64,000 nucleotides of DNA from Sedimenticola_A sp040506895 (GCA_040506895.1 JBEVVY010000001.1:1736001-1800000), one strand, 5' to 3'. Positions 26,464 to 35,102 are shown, counted from the first letter of the stretch. The notes: generated from the letters alone by a model not told the origin. Numbers and translations: made by a program.

Positions 26464-27483
26464 TCAGTTCTTGGACTTATCTACGATCTTCTTGATCCAG
26501 GGCATCATCGAACGCAGTTTCTCACCGGTCTGCTCGATCGGGTGAGCCGCATTGAGACGACGCTGGGCAGTCATGGAGGGGTAGTTGGTCTGCCCTTCCA
26601 GGATGAACTGCTTGGCGTACTCGCCGGTCTGGATGTTTTGCAGCGCCTCGCGCATGGCCCAGCGGCTCTCGTCGTTGATCACCTTGGGGCCGGTCACGTA
26701 CTCACCATACTCCGCGTTGTTGGAGATGGAGTAGTTCATGTTGGCGATGCCGCCTTCGTACATCAGGTCGACGATCAGCTTCAGTTCGTGCAGGCACTCG
26801 AAGTAGGCCATCTCGGGGGCGTAGCCCGCCTCGGTCAGGGTCTCGAAGCCTGCCTTGACCAGTTCAACCGCACCACCGCAGAGAACGGCCTGCTCACCGA
26901 ACAGGTCGGTTTCGGTCTCGTCCTTGAAGGTGGTCTCGATGATACCGGTACGGCCACCACCGATGGCGGAGGCATAGGAGAGCGCGGTGTCCTTGGCGGT
27001 ACCGCTGGCGTCCTGGTAGATGGCGATCAGGTCAGGGATACCACCGCCACGTTCGAACTCGCTGCGCACGGTGTGACCGGGAGCCTTGGGGGCGACCATG
27101 ATCACGTCCAGGTCGGCACGGGGCACGACCTGGTTGTAGTGGATGGCGAAGCCGTGGGCGAAAGCCAGGGTGGCACCCTGCTTCAGGTTGGGCTCCAGCT
27201 GCTCCTTGTAGAGTACGGACTGGAACTCGTCCGGGGTCAGAACCATGACCACGTCTGCACCGTCTACCGCCTCTTCGACGCTCTTCACGGTGAGGCCGGC
27301 GGCCTCGGCCTTGGCGGCGGAACCCGAGCCGGGACGCAGTGCCACAGTGACGTCAACGCCGGAATCCTTCAGGTTATTGGCATGGGCATGACCCTGGGAA
27401 CCGTAACCCACGATGGTGACCTTCTTACCCTGGATGATGGAGAGGTCGGCGTCTTTGTCGTAATAGATGTTCAAGCTGCTCAT
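26464..27483 (-). CDS. ilvC: Ketol-acid reductoisomerase
   Basis: The NADPH-dependent second step of valine, leucine and isoleucine synthesis. The class I (short, 339-aa) form: Rossmann motif VGYGSQGHAHANNLKDSG, the motif PKAPGHTVRSEFERG, and the catalytic C-terminal knotted domain with YFECLHELKLIVDLMYEGG. The frame is complete. The 3' end is duplicated 96 bases further downstream, and the neighbouring DNA contains extra hairpins, suggesting past recombination at this gene. Upstream neighbours ilvN and ilvB are on the same strand. Confidence 0.97.
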   Translation of the reverse strand: MSSLNIYYDKDADLSIIQGKKVTIVGYGSQGHAHANNLKDSGVDVTVALRPGSGSAAKAEAAGLTVKSVEEAVDGADVVMVLTPDEFQSVLYKEQLEPNLKQGATLAFAHGFAIHYNQVVPRADLDVIMVAPKAPGHTVRSEFERGGGIPDLIAIYQDASGTAKDTALSYASAIGGGRTGIIETTFKDETETDLFGEQAVLCGGAVELVKAGFETLTEAGYAPEMAYFECLHELKLIVDLMYEGGIANMNYSISNNAEYGEYVTGPKVINDESRWAMREALQNIQTGEYAKQFILEGQTNYPSMTAQRRLNAAHPIEQTGEKLRSMMPWIKKIVDKSKN

Positions 27484-27558
27484 TTAAAAATTACCTTCAG
27501 GTTTGTTATCTGATTCGGCAGCGTGCATCCCGGCACGCTGAATAAACTGTTTACACGG

Positions 27559-28050
27559 TTACAGGGTCAGACCCTTGGCGCCACGGGCGATGCCGGAGGG
27601 TCCGGTGCGCACCACTTCCACCACCAGGTCTTCATGCACCGCGCGGATAAAGGAGTCCAGCTTACCGGCGCTGCCGGTCAGCTCCACGATGTAGCTGGTA
27701 TCGGTGACATCAATGATCTTGCCGCGGAAGATATCCACCAGGCGCTTGATCTCCTCGCGGTGAGAGCGCTCGGCCTTCACCTTGATGAGCATCATTTCCC
27801 GTTCGATGTGGGGGCCGTCGGAGAGATCCAGCAGTTTGACCACCTCGACCAGCTTGTTCAGCTGCTTGGTGATCTGCTCGATGATTGCTTCGTCACCACT
27901 GGTCACCATGGTCATGCGCGACAGGGAGGGATCCTCGGTCGGCGCCACGGTAAGGGATTCGATGTTGTAGCCACGGGCCGAGAAAAGACCTGCAACCCGG
28001 GACAGCGCACCGGACTCATTTTCCATCAGGATAGAGATAATGTGTCTCAT
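27559..28050 (-). CDS. ilvN: Acetolactate synthase small (regulatory) subunit
   Basis: A 163-aa regulatory subunit with an N-terminal ACT domain (HIISILMENESGALSRVAGL, then YNIESLTVAPTEDPSLSRMT) and the C-terminal domain ending ARGAKGLTL. It binds valine and confers feedback control on the large subunit. It lies 5 bases downstream of ilvB, so the two are co-translated. The name ilvN/ilvH is interchangeable in this layout; no second acetolactate synthase is present in the window. Confidence 0.96.
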   Translation of the reverse strand: MRHIISILMENESGALSRVAGLFSARGYNIESLTVAPTEDPSLSRMTMVTSGDEAIIEQITKQLNKLVEVVKLLDLSDGPHIEREMMLIKVKAERSHREEIKRLVDIFRGKIIDVTDTSYIVELTGSAGKLDSFIRAVHEDLVVEVVRTGPSGIARGAKGLTL

Positions 28051-28055
28051 TGTTC

Positions 28056-29774
28056 TTATACCAGCTCGCTTTCCGGGGAGAGTTGCATCTCGTGGTGGCC
28101 CTTGCCCGCCTCGATCATCGGGTAGACGTTCTCGGTGGGATCGATGATCACGTCCATGAACACCAGGCGGTCCTTCAGGGAGAAGGCCTCTTTCATGGCC
28201 CCCTCAAGATCCGCGGGGTTTTCGATCTTCATGCCGACATGGCCGTAGCTCTCGGCCAGTTTCACGAAATCGGGCAGCGCGTCCACGTAGGAGTGGGAGT
28301 AGCGCCCGTCGTAGAAGAACTCCTGCCACTGGCGAACCATGCCCATGTAGCCGTTGTTGAGCAGCATGATCTTGATCGGCAGGTCGTGCTGCTTGCAGGT
28401 GGCCAGTTCCTGGATGCACATCTGGATGCTCGCCTCACCGGTAACCAGCGCAACGTCAGCCCCAGGGTGTGCCATCTGGATGCCCATGGCTGCAGGCAGG
28501 CCGAAGCCCATGGTGCCCAGGCCACCGGAGTTGACCCAGCGGCGTGGCTTGTCGAAACCGTAGAACTGGGCGGCGAACATCTGGTGCTGACCCACGTCGG
28601 AGGCGACAAAGGCATCACCCTTGGTCACCTTGTGCAGGGTCTCCACCGCAAACTGGGGCTTGATCACCTCGCTCTTGGTGTCGTAGCGCAGGCAGTGCAT
28701 GCCGCGCCACTGCTCGATCTGCTTCCACCACTTGGCAAGAGAGTCCTTATTCGGGCTCTTCTTATGCTCCTTGACAACCTTCAGCATATCCTTGAGCACG
28801 CTCTTCACCGGGCCCACGATAGGCACGTCGACACGTACCGTCTTGGAGATGGACGATGGATCGATATCGATATGAACGATCTTGGCGTTGGGGCAGAAAT
28901 GGGCCACGTGACCGGTCACCCGGTCATCGAAGCGGGCACCGATGGCGATCAGCACATCGGTATCGTGCATCGCCATGTTCGCCTCGTAGGTACCGTGCAT
29001 ACCCAGCATACCCAGGAACTGCTTGTCGCTGGCCGGATAGGCACCCAGGCCCATCAGGGTGCTGGTGATGGGGAAGTTGAGCTCCCGCACCAGGTCGACA
29101 AGGCCCTTGGAAGCGTCATCCAGCACCACGCCGCCACCGGTGTAGATAACGGGACGCTCGGCGGAGAGCATCAGGTTGACCGCCTTCTTGATCTGCCCCA
29201 GGTGGCCCTTGGTGACCGGGCTGTAGGAGCGCATCTTGATCTTCTTGGGATATTCGTAGGGGATCTTCACGTTGGGATCGGTGATGTCCTTCGGAATATC
29301 GATGACCACCGGACCGGGCCGGCCGGTGGTGGCGATATAGAACGCCTTTTTGAAGGTCTCGGCGATATCGCGTACATCCTTGATCAGGAAATTGTGCTTC
29401 ACGCAGGGACGGGTGATACCGACGGTATCCACCTCCTGGAAAGCATCGCTGCCGATGAACGGGCTGGGCACCTGGCCGGTGAGCACCACCATGGGTATGG
29501 AGTCCATGTAGGCCGTCGCGATACCGGTCACGGCGTTGGTCGCCCCCGGACCGGAGGTCACCAGGGCCACGCCGGGCTTGCCGGTGGAACGAGCATAGCC
29601 ATCAGCAGCATGAGTGGCGGCCTGCTCATGGCGTACCAGGATATGTTTCACATCATCCTGCTGAAAAATCGCATCATAGATGTGCAGAACCGCCCCACCG
29701 GGGTACCCGAACACATGCTCGACGCCCTCATCCTTCAAACACTGAACGATGATATCGGCACCACTCAATTCCAC
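28056..29774 (-). CDS. ilvB: Acetolactate synthase large (catalytic) subunit
   Basis: A thiamine-diphosphate enzyme that makes acetolactate or acetohydroxybutyrate. Domains: N-terminal ThDP-binding domain with HEQAATHAADGYARSTGK, FAD-binding central domain, and C-terminal ThDP domain with VTGEASIQMCIQELATCKQH and NNGYMGMVRQWQ. The start is GTG at 29774, preceded by GGAGGCGTTAAC, which is a strong ribosome-binding site; an in-frame ATG at 29828 would add 18 residues that do not look like this family. The 572-aa length is standard. It leads the ilvBNC operon. Confidence 0.96.
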   Translation of the reverse strand: MELSGADIIVQCLKDEGVEHVFGYPGGAVLHIYDAIFQQDDVKHILVRHEQAATHAADGYARSTGKPGVALVTSGPGATNAVTGIATAYMDSIPMVVLTGQVPSPFIGSDAFQEVDTVGITRPCVKHNFLIKDVRDIAETFKKAFYIATTGRPGPVVIDIPKDITDPNVKIPYEYPKKIKMRSYSPVTKGHLGQIKKAVNLMLSAERPVIYTGGGVVLDDASKGLVDLVRELNFPITSTLMGLGAYPASDKQFLGMLGMHGTYEANMAMHDTDVLIAIGARFDDRVTGHVAHFCPNAKIVHIDIDPSSISKTVRVDVPIVGPVKSVLKDMLKVVKEHKKSPNKDSLAKWWKQIEQWRGMHCLRYDTKSEVIKPQFAVETLHKVTKGDAFVASDVGQHQMFAAQFYGFDKPRRWVNSGGLGTMGFGLPAAMGIQMAHPGADVALVTGEASIQMCIQELATCKQHDLPIKIMLLNNGYMGMVRQWQEFFYDGRYSHSYVDALPDFVKLAESYGHVGMKIENPADLEGAMKEAFSLKDRLVFMDVIIDPTENVYPMIEAGKGHHEMQLSPESELV

Positions 29775-30151
29775 GTTAACGCCTCCAGAAACTGGCCGGA
29801 CTGAGAAACAAAACCCCACCCGGACCAAAGAATTAGGTGAAAATTATCCAAACAGCACAAGGTACTTATTATGGCAGTACAGGTCAAGCTGAAACCCAAT
29901 AATAACGGGGGCTGAGAGGCGAAATTGCCCCGTGCCCAATCATGCCCGCAACACCCCCCTGGGCCCGAATGCCGTTACAACTACCTGCCTGACTGACACG
30001 CTCGACCTGGCACCCATTTCAGTTGCCCCAGCACAATGTTTCTCCAATCACCGTCTCATTTCCGGAGATTTCAGATGATTTTAGCTTGCTATCTCTATGA
30101 ACTATTTCATAATTAGCTACTGAGACTGGATTTCACTGCAGGGACACAAAC
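29775..30151. other. Intergenic region between ilvB and DUF4124 gene
   Basis: A 377-bp divergent intergenic region. It holds the candidate ilvB promoter, a short hairpin (ACGGGG/CCCCGT near 29905) and, on the plus strand, a 13-codon ATG frame at about 30075 preceded by GGAG. Nothing else recognisable: no tRNA, no riboswitch signature that I can support. Confidence 0.5.
29859..29887 (-). promoter_or_regulatory. Candidate sigma-70 promoter for ilvBNC
   Basis: On the minus strand TTGACC (29887-29882) is followed after 17 bases by TACCTT (29864-29859). The -35 box is good and the -10 box weak. It is 85 bases upstream of the ilvB GTG. No leader peptide rich in branched-chain codons is seen, so there is no evidence of attenuation. 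Confidence 0.3.
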
Positions 30152-30610
30152 ATGCGTTTTCAAGCCTTTGCCGTCGCCGTTGCGCTTACCGTTACCGCCT
30201 TCCACGCATCCGCCCAGGTCTACCGATGGGTGGACGAAGACGGGGTGACCATCTACTCCCAGACCCGCCCGGCAGGTGGTGGCGAGGTGACCGAGATCAA
30301 GACCGCCACGCCCCGCGGCCCCGCGGCAGCCAGCAGCACCCCGACAGAACGGCTCGACAAGGAGCGCGAACAGTCCGATGCCGCCAGGGAACAGGCAGAG
30401 AGTGATGCCCTGAAGAGAGAGTATGAAGCCGAGCAGGCCAGGGTCCGGACGACCAACTGCCAGGCCGCCAGGCACAATCTCCAGCTCTATCAAACCCTCG
30501 GCAACAAGATCGTGAAACGCCCTGACGGCACCTACAAGCGCTACACCGAAACCGAGCGACAGGCCAAGATCGCCGAGATGGAGAAGCAGATCGAACAGTT
30601 CTGCAACTAA
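30152..30610 (+). CDS. DUF4124 exported protein
   Basis: A 152-aa precursor with a signal peptide (QAFAVAVALTVTAFHASA) and the N-terminal DUF4124 domain VYRWVDEDGVTIYSQTRPAG, followed by a coiled-coil-like acidic/basic segment (DAAREQAESDALKREYEAEQ). The C-terminus has a pair of Cys residues (TTNCQAARHN and IEQFCN) that may form a disulfide in the periplasm. DUF4124 has no established function. It is followed by MIF-like and LysE genes at short gaps on the same strand. Confidence 0.85.
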   Translation: MRFQAFAVAVALTVTAFHASAQVYRWVDEDGVTIYSQTRPAGGGEVTEIKTATPRGPAAASSTPTERLDKEREQSDAAREQAESDALKREYEAEQARVRTTNCQAARHNLQLYQTLGNKIVKRPDGTYKRYTETERQAKIAEMEKQIEQFCN

Positions 30611-30622
30611 AAGCAAACACAG

Positions 30623-30973
30623 ATGCCCGTACTCACCATACGCACCAACGTCCCGGGTGACGGGGTTGAGCACAATGCGCTGCTTGCCGGCGCCTCGGCC
30701 ACGGTTGCAGAGGTGCTGGGCAAACCGGAGCAATACGTGATGGTCAGCCTGGAGTGCGACCAGGCGATGATGTTCGCCGGCAGCGATGCACCCCTCGCCT
30801 ACCTGGAACTGAAGAGCATCGGCCTGCCGGGTGACCGCACCAGTGAGATCTCGGCGACCCTGTGCGACTTCATCAACCGCCAGCTCGGTATACCCCAGGA
30901 GCGGATCTATATCGAATTCGCCGATGCCGCCCGCAATATGTTCGGCTGGAACGGCGGCACCTTCGAACGCTGA
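30623..30973 (+). CDS. MIF-like tautomerase (phenylpyruvate tautomerase family)
   Basis: A 116-aa protein of the macrophage migration inhibitory factor / tautomerase superfamily. It starts MPVLTIRTNVPGDG with the catalytic N-terminal proline exposed after Met removal, and ends with SVYPRSGSIS-like positions read in this frame as GIPQERIYIEFADAARNMFGWNGGTF, the usual MIF C-terminal signature. The bacterial role is not settled. It is 12 bases downstream of the DUF4124 gene and 21 upstream of the LysE gene, so the three could form one transcript, though their functions look unrelated. Confidence 0.9.
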   Translation: MPVLTIRTNVPGDGVEHNALLAGASATVAEVLGKPEQYVMVSLECDQAMMFAGSDAPLAYLELKSIGLPGDRTSEISATLCDFINRQLGIPQERIYIEFADAARNMFGWNGGTFER

Positions 30974-30994
30974 GCGACCGGACAGCCCATCGCC

Positions 30995-31621
30995 ATGCTC
31001 AGCCCCGAGACCCTGCTGCTGTTCCTCACCAGCTCTACCCTGCTGGCCCTTGCGCCAGGCCCTGACAATCTCTTCGTTCTGGCCCAGTCGATGGCCCACG
31101 GCGCCCGTTCCGGCCTGTTGATCACCCTGGGATTGTGCACCGGCCTGTTGGTCCACACCTCGGCGGTGGCCTTCGGCCTGGCGGTGGTCTTCCAGACCTC
31201 AACGGTGGCATTCACGGTGCTGAAATTTCTCGGTGCTGCCTACCTGCTCTACCTGGCCTGGCAGGCCCTTCGCCCCCATCACAGTGATGCCCCGAGGGCC
31301 GGCAGCCAGCGAATGAAGCCGGGGCAGCTCTACCGGCGCGGCATCATCATGAATATCACCAACCCGAAAGTGTCGATCTTCTTCATGGCCTTTCTGCCAC
31401 AATTCACCGACCCGGCGCAGGGAAACGTCACCCTGCAACTGATACTGCTCGGCGTACTCTTCATCCTCTCCGCCCTGGTGGTGTTCGGCATCATCAGCCT
31501 GCTCTCAGGCTCCATCGGCAAACGGCTCAGGCAGACACCCGGCGTGGAGACACTGCTCAACAGGCTGGCTGGGACGGTATTCGCGGCATTGGCAGTGAAA
31601 CTGCTGGTCAGCGAACGCTGA
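30995..31621 (+). CDS. LysE/RhtB family amino-acid exporter
   Basis: A 208-aa inner-membrane protein of the LysE/RhtB translocator superfamily, which exports amino acids such as homoserine, threonine or lysine. It shows the family signature LALAPGPDNLFVLAQSMAHG near the N-terminus, five to six hydrophobic segments and GIIMNITNPKVSIFFMAFLP in the middle. The substrate cannot be told from sequence. The next 200 bases hold a tandem hairpin repeat that probably ends the transcript. Confidence 0.92.
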   Translation: MLSPETLLLFLTSSTLLALAPGPDNLFVLAQSMAHGARSGLLITLGLCTGLLVHTSAVAFGLAVVFQTSTVAFTVLKFLGAAYLLYLAWQALRPHHSDAPRAGSQRMKPGQLYRRGIIMNITNPKVSIFFMAFLPQFTDPAQGNVTLQLILLGVLFILSALVVFGIISLLSGSIGKRLRQTPGVETLLNRLAGTVFAALAVKLLVSER

Positions 31622-31632
31622 TACGCGGGACG

Positions 31633-31838
31633 ATGGTGGGTTACGCTGCGCTAACCCACCCTACACCCGACGTTCGGATTCCGTCCCTCATAACATTGCA
31701 GGGTGCAATAGCGAAGCGTATTGCACCGATAAGGCCCATGGTGGGTCACGCTGCGCTGACCCACCCTACACCCGGCGTTCGGATTCCGTCCCGCATAACA
31801 TTGCAGGGTGCAATAACGAAGCGTATTGCGCCGAAAGG
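31633..31838. repeat. Two tandem ~105-bp units, each with two hairpins
   Basis: Two adjacent units (31633-31737 and 31738-31838) are about 90% identical. Each contains a palindrome of the form GGGTTACGCTGCGCTAACCC and a second hairpin GGTGCAATA...TATTGCACC. In unit 2 the first palindrome reads GGGTCACGCTGCGCTGACCC, so both arms changed together. The second hairpin in unit 2 has one G-U-compatible change. The block sits between the convergent LysE and gspE-like genes. It resembles dispersed intergenic repeats known in many gammaproteobacteria. Confidence 0.8.
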
Positions 31839-31840
31839 AG

Positions 31841-33994
31841 TCAGATCTCGTCCGGGGCCGGGGTGACCCGCAGCACCTCTTCGGTCGTGGTGAGGCCCTG
31901 GTGGATCTTGGTGGCGCCACTGATGCGCAGCGACTTCATCCCCTGCTTGATACCCTGCTTGCGAATCCTGTCCAGNNNNNNNNNNNNNNNNNNNNNNNNN
32001 NNNNNNNNNNNNNNNNNNNNNNNNNNNNNNNNNNNNNNNNNNNNNNNNNNNNNNNNNNNNNNNNNNNNNNNNNNNNNNNNNNNNNNNNNNNNNNNNNNNN
32101 NNNNNNNNNNNNNNNNNNNNNNNNNNNNNNNNNNNNNNNNNNNNNNNNNNNNNNNNNNNNNNNNNNNNNNNNNNNTCGTGGTGAGGCCCTGGTGGATCTT
32201 GGTGGCGCCACTGATGCGCAGCGACTTCATCCCCTGCTTGATACCCTGCTTGCGAATCCTGTCCAGGCTGCAGTCGGGTGTGACGAGACTCCTCAGCTCG
32301 GGCGTGTAACGCAGGATCTCGTACAGGCCGGTACGACCGAGAAAGCCGGTCTTGCGGCACTCCACGCAACCCACCTCACCCATCGCCTGCTCAGGCAGCT
32401 TCACATCCCAGGGAGCGACCAGCGCGTTCCATGCATCCTGATCGATCTCCACCGGCGCCTTGCAGTGGGGACAGAGAGTACGCACCAGTCGCTGGGCCAC
32501 CACGCCCAGCAGGGTGGCGTTGATCAGGTAGGGCGGCACGCCGATGTCCATCAGGCGCGTGACGGCCGATGCGGCGTCGTTGGTGTGCAGGGTGGAGAGC
32601 ACCAGGTGGCCCGTGAGCGCCGCCTGGATCGCCATGTTGGCGGTCTCCAGGTCGCGGATCTCGCCCACCATGATGATATCCGGATCCTGCCGCAGGAGTG
32701 TCTTCACGCCGGCGGCGAAGTCGACGCCGATGGAGTGATTGACCTGCATCTGGTTGAAGGCCGGCTCCACCATCTCGATGGGGTCCTCCACGGTACAGAG
32801 GTTGAGCTCCGGACGGGCCAGCGCCTTGAGGGTGGAGTAGAGGGTGGTGGTCTTGCCCGATCCGGTGGGACCGGTGACCAGGATGATGCCGTGGGTCTGG
32901 CTGGTCATCTCCTGCCAGTGGACTGCATCGGAGCGTGAGAAGCCGAGTTCGTGCAGCCCCTTGACCACGATCTGCGGGTCGAAGATGCGCATCACCAGCT
33001 TTTCACCGAAGGCGGTCGGCATGGTGGAGAGACGCAGCTCGACCTCTTCACCGCTCGGCGTCTTGGTCTTCACACGTCCGTCCTGGGGACGCCGCTTGTC
33101 GACGATATCCATGCGGCCCAGGGCCTTGATACGGGCCGTCACCGCGCCCAGGATGGGGGTCGGCATCTCGTAAACGGTGTGCAGATCGCCATCGATACGG
33201 AAACGTATGTTGCCGTTATCGCGCCGGGGTTCCACGTGGATGTCGCTGGCGCGCTGCTCGAAGGCGTATTGCAGCAACCAGTCCACGATGCTGACGATAT
33301 GGCTATCATTGGCGTCGAGCTTGCCTGCCCGCCCCAGCTCCACCAGGGCCTCGACATTGTCGATCCCGGCCACCGGTTCCATGCCCTCGCCCTTGCGTGC
33401 CTTGCGCAGGGATTGGGTCAGGCCGAAGAATTCATCCTGGTAACGAACGATATCCTGGGGATTGGCCACCACCCGGCGGATATCACGCTGCAGTACGTGG
33501 CCGAGCTCCTGCTCCCACTCCCGTTCGAACGGTTCCGAGGTGGCGAACACCACCTCGCTGTCGCTCACCTCGACCGGCAGAATGCGGTAACGCACCGCGT
33601 ACGCCTTCGGCACCACCTCGGTGACGGCATCCACATCGATGTTGAGTGGATCGATACGCAGGTAGGGAAGACCACAACGCCCTGCCAACCACTCGGTGAG
33701 GCGTTCCAGGTTCAGGGGCGCATGTGGGGGCCTGGAGGATGTGAGATGGCGCTCCGACAGCCAGACCAGGGGGTGTATCTCGCTCAGCTGCTGGGGCGTC
33801 TTGAGATGGCTGAGCTTCTTCAACTCCCTCGATTCGGACTGATCGATCATGCCGTCGTCCGACAACTCGTCGATGAGCTGCTCCAACTGCAGCTTGGGAA
33901 GGGTCGATCTGTGACCGACGAAATCCCCCCTGTCTTCGCGGGGTGGGGTGAAACCGGCTCCGGGACGTTCCCCGTTATCGACTTTATCACTCAT
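31841..33994 (-). CDS. GspE/PilB-type secretion ATPase (interrupted by scaffold gap)
   Basis: Type II secretion / type IV pilus ATPase. An N-terminal MshEN/T2SSE-N region precedes the ATPase core. The core has Walker A GPTGSGKTTTLY, the Asp box (DIHVEPRRDN), Walker B-like IIMVGEIRD, the His box (STLHTNDAAS) and a zinc-binding tetra-Cys motif (CPHCKAPVEI with CVECRKTG). As assembled the frame contains 200 N plus a 91-bp exact repeat; removing 291 bases keeps the frame and gives a 620-aa protein ending TTEEVLRVTPAPDEI. It overlaps the acyP stop by 4 bases. No pilC/gspF neighbour is in the window. Confidence 0.9.
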   Translation of the reverse strand: MSDKVDNGERPGAGFTPPREDRGDFVGHRSTLPKLQLEQLIDELSDDGMIDQSESRELKKLSHLKTPQQLSEIHPLVWLSERHLTSSRPPHAPLNLERLTEWLAGRCGLPYLRIDPLNIDVDAVTEVVPKAYAVRYRILPVEVSDSEVVFATSEPFEREWEQELGHVLQRDIRRVVANPQDIVRYQDEFFGLTQSLRKARKGEGMEPVAGIDNVEALVELGRAGKLDANDSHIVSIVDWLLQYAFEQRASDIHVEPRRDNGNIRFRIDGDLHTVYEMPTPILGAVTARIKALGRMDIVDKRRPQDGRVKTKTPSGEEVELRLSTMPTAFGEKLVMRIFDPQIVVKGLHELGFSRSDAVHWQEMTSQTHGIILVTGPTGSGKTTTLYSTLKALARPELNLCTVEDPIEMVEPAFNQMQVNHSIGVDFAAGVKTLLRQDPDIIMVGEIRDLETANMAIQAALTGHLVLSTLHTNDAASAVTRLMDIGVPPYLINATLLGVVAQRLVRTLCPHCKAPVEIDQDAWNALVAPWDVKLPEQAMGEVGCVECRKTGFLGRTGLYEILRYTPELRSLVTPDCSLDRIRKQGIKQGMKSLRISGATKIHQGLTTXXXXXXXXXXXXXXXXXXXXXXXXXXXXXXXXXXXXXXXXXXXXXXXXXXXXXXXXXXXXXXXXXXXLDRIRKQGIKQGMKSLRISGATKIHQGLTTTEEVLRVTPAPDEI
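31885..32266. other. Scaffold gap of 200 N with flanking 91-bp exact duplication
   Basis: 31976-32175 are N. The 91 bases before the gap (31885-31975) and after it (32176-32266) are identical. The two contigs thus overlap and should be merged rather than spaced by a gap. Merging removes 291 bases, a multiple of three, which leaves the ATPase gene in frame. Confidence 0.97.
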
Positions 33995-34260
33995 CCGGTG
34001 GTGAACCCCTGGGGATTCATTCCCTCGACCGCCTCGCAGGATACCGCGCTGACGCTGGCACCGTCAGGGCCCTTGACGAGCCAGGCCTTGAGCTGATCGA
34101 TAGCCGCAGGCTCACCGCAGGTCAGCACCTCGACCCGGCCGTCGAACAGGTTGTTGGCGTAGCCGGTAATGCCCAGTTCCTGGGCCTGGTAGCGCGCGGA
34201 GGCGCGGTAGAAGACACCCTGCACCCTTCCGGATACCAGGCATCGCACACATATGCTCAT
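33991..34260 (-). CDS. acyP: Acylphosphatase
   Basis: An 89-aa acylphosphatase that hydrolyses carboxyl-phosphate bonds. The signature is complete: CLVSGRVQGVFYRASARYQA with the catalytic Arg, then GITGYANNLFDGRVEV with the catalytic Asn. The start is the ATG giving MSICVRCLVSGRVQG at 34260; an in-frame start at 34332 would add 24 unlikely residues. Its stop overlaps the ATPase gene start as ATGA, while the RND-type adaptor gene ends 74 bases upstream. Confidence 0.94.
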   Translation of the reverse strand: MSICVRCLVSGRVQGVFYRASARYQAQELGITGYANNLFDGRVEVLTCGEPAAIDQLKAWLVKGPDGASVSAVSCEAVEGMNPQGFTTG

Positions 34261-34334
34261 AGAGGACCCCGATCCCTTTGGCCATCCCGACACCGTCCTA
34301 TCCGAGCGGACAGGCACCCTTCGTTCAAGCAACC

Positions 34335-35102
34335 CTATTCGTTTATGCGAATCACTGCAGGCAGACCGACCCTTGGGGCCAGTGTCTGCGGACGCTTAAA
34401 AACTACACCTAATTCGTACAGGGGTCCACGCTCATTTTCCGCTACCGGCTCCAGCCCGACATGCACAACCTTTCCCGCACTCCAGTCACCCGCCACGCCC
34501 ACGTCGGCAGTCTGCCCGGGGCTGATCCCTTCGAGCCTGTCAGCGGAGACCAGTGCGGTTGCCCGCAGCCGGCTGTCATCAGCCAACACGATCAGCGTCT
34601 GCACGTCCATCCGGTTCACAACCACCTGGCCCGGATTGGCAGAGACAGTGAGTACCACCCCGTCGAAGGGGGCCAGTATGCGGCTCTGCTCCAGGTCGAC
34701 CCGGGACTCGGCCAGCGCTGCCCTGGCGGAGTGCCACAGCGCATCTGCCCTCGCCTTGTCGATCTCCGCAACGTTCCGGTCGTAATTGGAGATGACCGTG
34801 CGATCATAGAGATCGAGCGCTCTCTCCAGCTGCCTGTCGGCCTCGGCCCGATCCTCTTTCGCCTCTGCCAGCAGGGCGCTCGCCTTGTTCCGGCGGGCCT
34901 CGAAGCGGCGCTGATCGAGCAGCAGCAACTGCTCCCCCGCCTTCACCCGCTGACCCGGTTTCACCAGCACCTTGCCAACCACGCCCGAGAGGGGGGTGGC
35001 CAGTTCCACGCGTTGCGCCCAGTCCAGCCTGGCCTCGACTTTCTCGGCCGCCGCGATCGCGCTGACCGAGAGCGCCGATATCAGTACAAGTACACGAATC
35101 AT
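34335..35102 (-). CDS. HlyD/RND-type periplasmic adaptor protein
   Basis: A 255-aa membrane-fusion-type adaptor. The signal peptide (VLVLISALSVSAIAAAEK) leads into the biotinyl-lipoyl half (VELATPLSGVVGKVLVKPGQ and RVKAGEQLLLLD), a helical hairpin with heptads (LLAEAKEDRAEADRQLERAL), the second half (ILAPFDGVVLTVSANPGQVV) and a beta barrel. Such adaptors bridge inner-membrane pumps to TolC-type outer-membrane channels. It overlaps the TolC-like gene by 4 bases, but no RND, ABC or MFS pump gene is nearby. The missing pump partner is the oddity. Confidence 0.9.
   Translation of the reverse strand: MIRVLVLISALSVSAIAAAEKVEARLDWAQRVELATPLSGVVGKVLVKPGQRVKAGEQLLLLDQRRFEARRNKASALLAEAKEDRAEADRQLERALDLYDRTVISNYDRNVAEIDKARADALWHSARAALAESRVDLEQSRILAPFDGVVLTVSANPGQVVVNRMDVQTLIVLADDSRLRATALVSADRLEGISPGQTADVGVAGDWSAGKVVHVGLEPVAENERGPLYELGVVFKRPQTLAPRVGLPAVIRINE

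Noticed and set aside
29905..29925. GGGGGCTGAGA near 29908, possibly a TPP riboswitch
   Set aside because: The rest of the riboswitch (ACCTGAT and the conserved core) is absent, and the neighbouring genes are not thiamine genes.
30075..30116. 13-codon reading frame with GGAG upstream, a possible leader peptide for the DUF4124 gene
   Set aside because: It is too short to judge, has no regulatory codon bias and its hairpin context is not clear.
31880..32270. A repeated C-terminal domain in the GspE-like ATPase
   Set aside because: The repeated segment is identical at the DNA level and separated by 200 N, so it is an assembly overlap, not a domain repeat.
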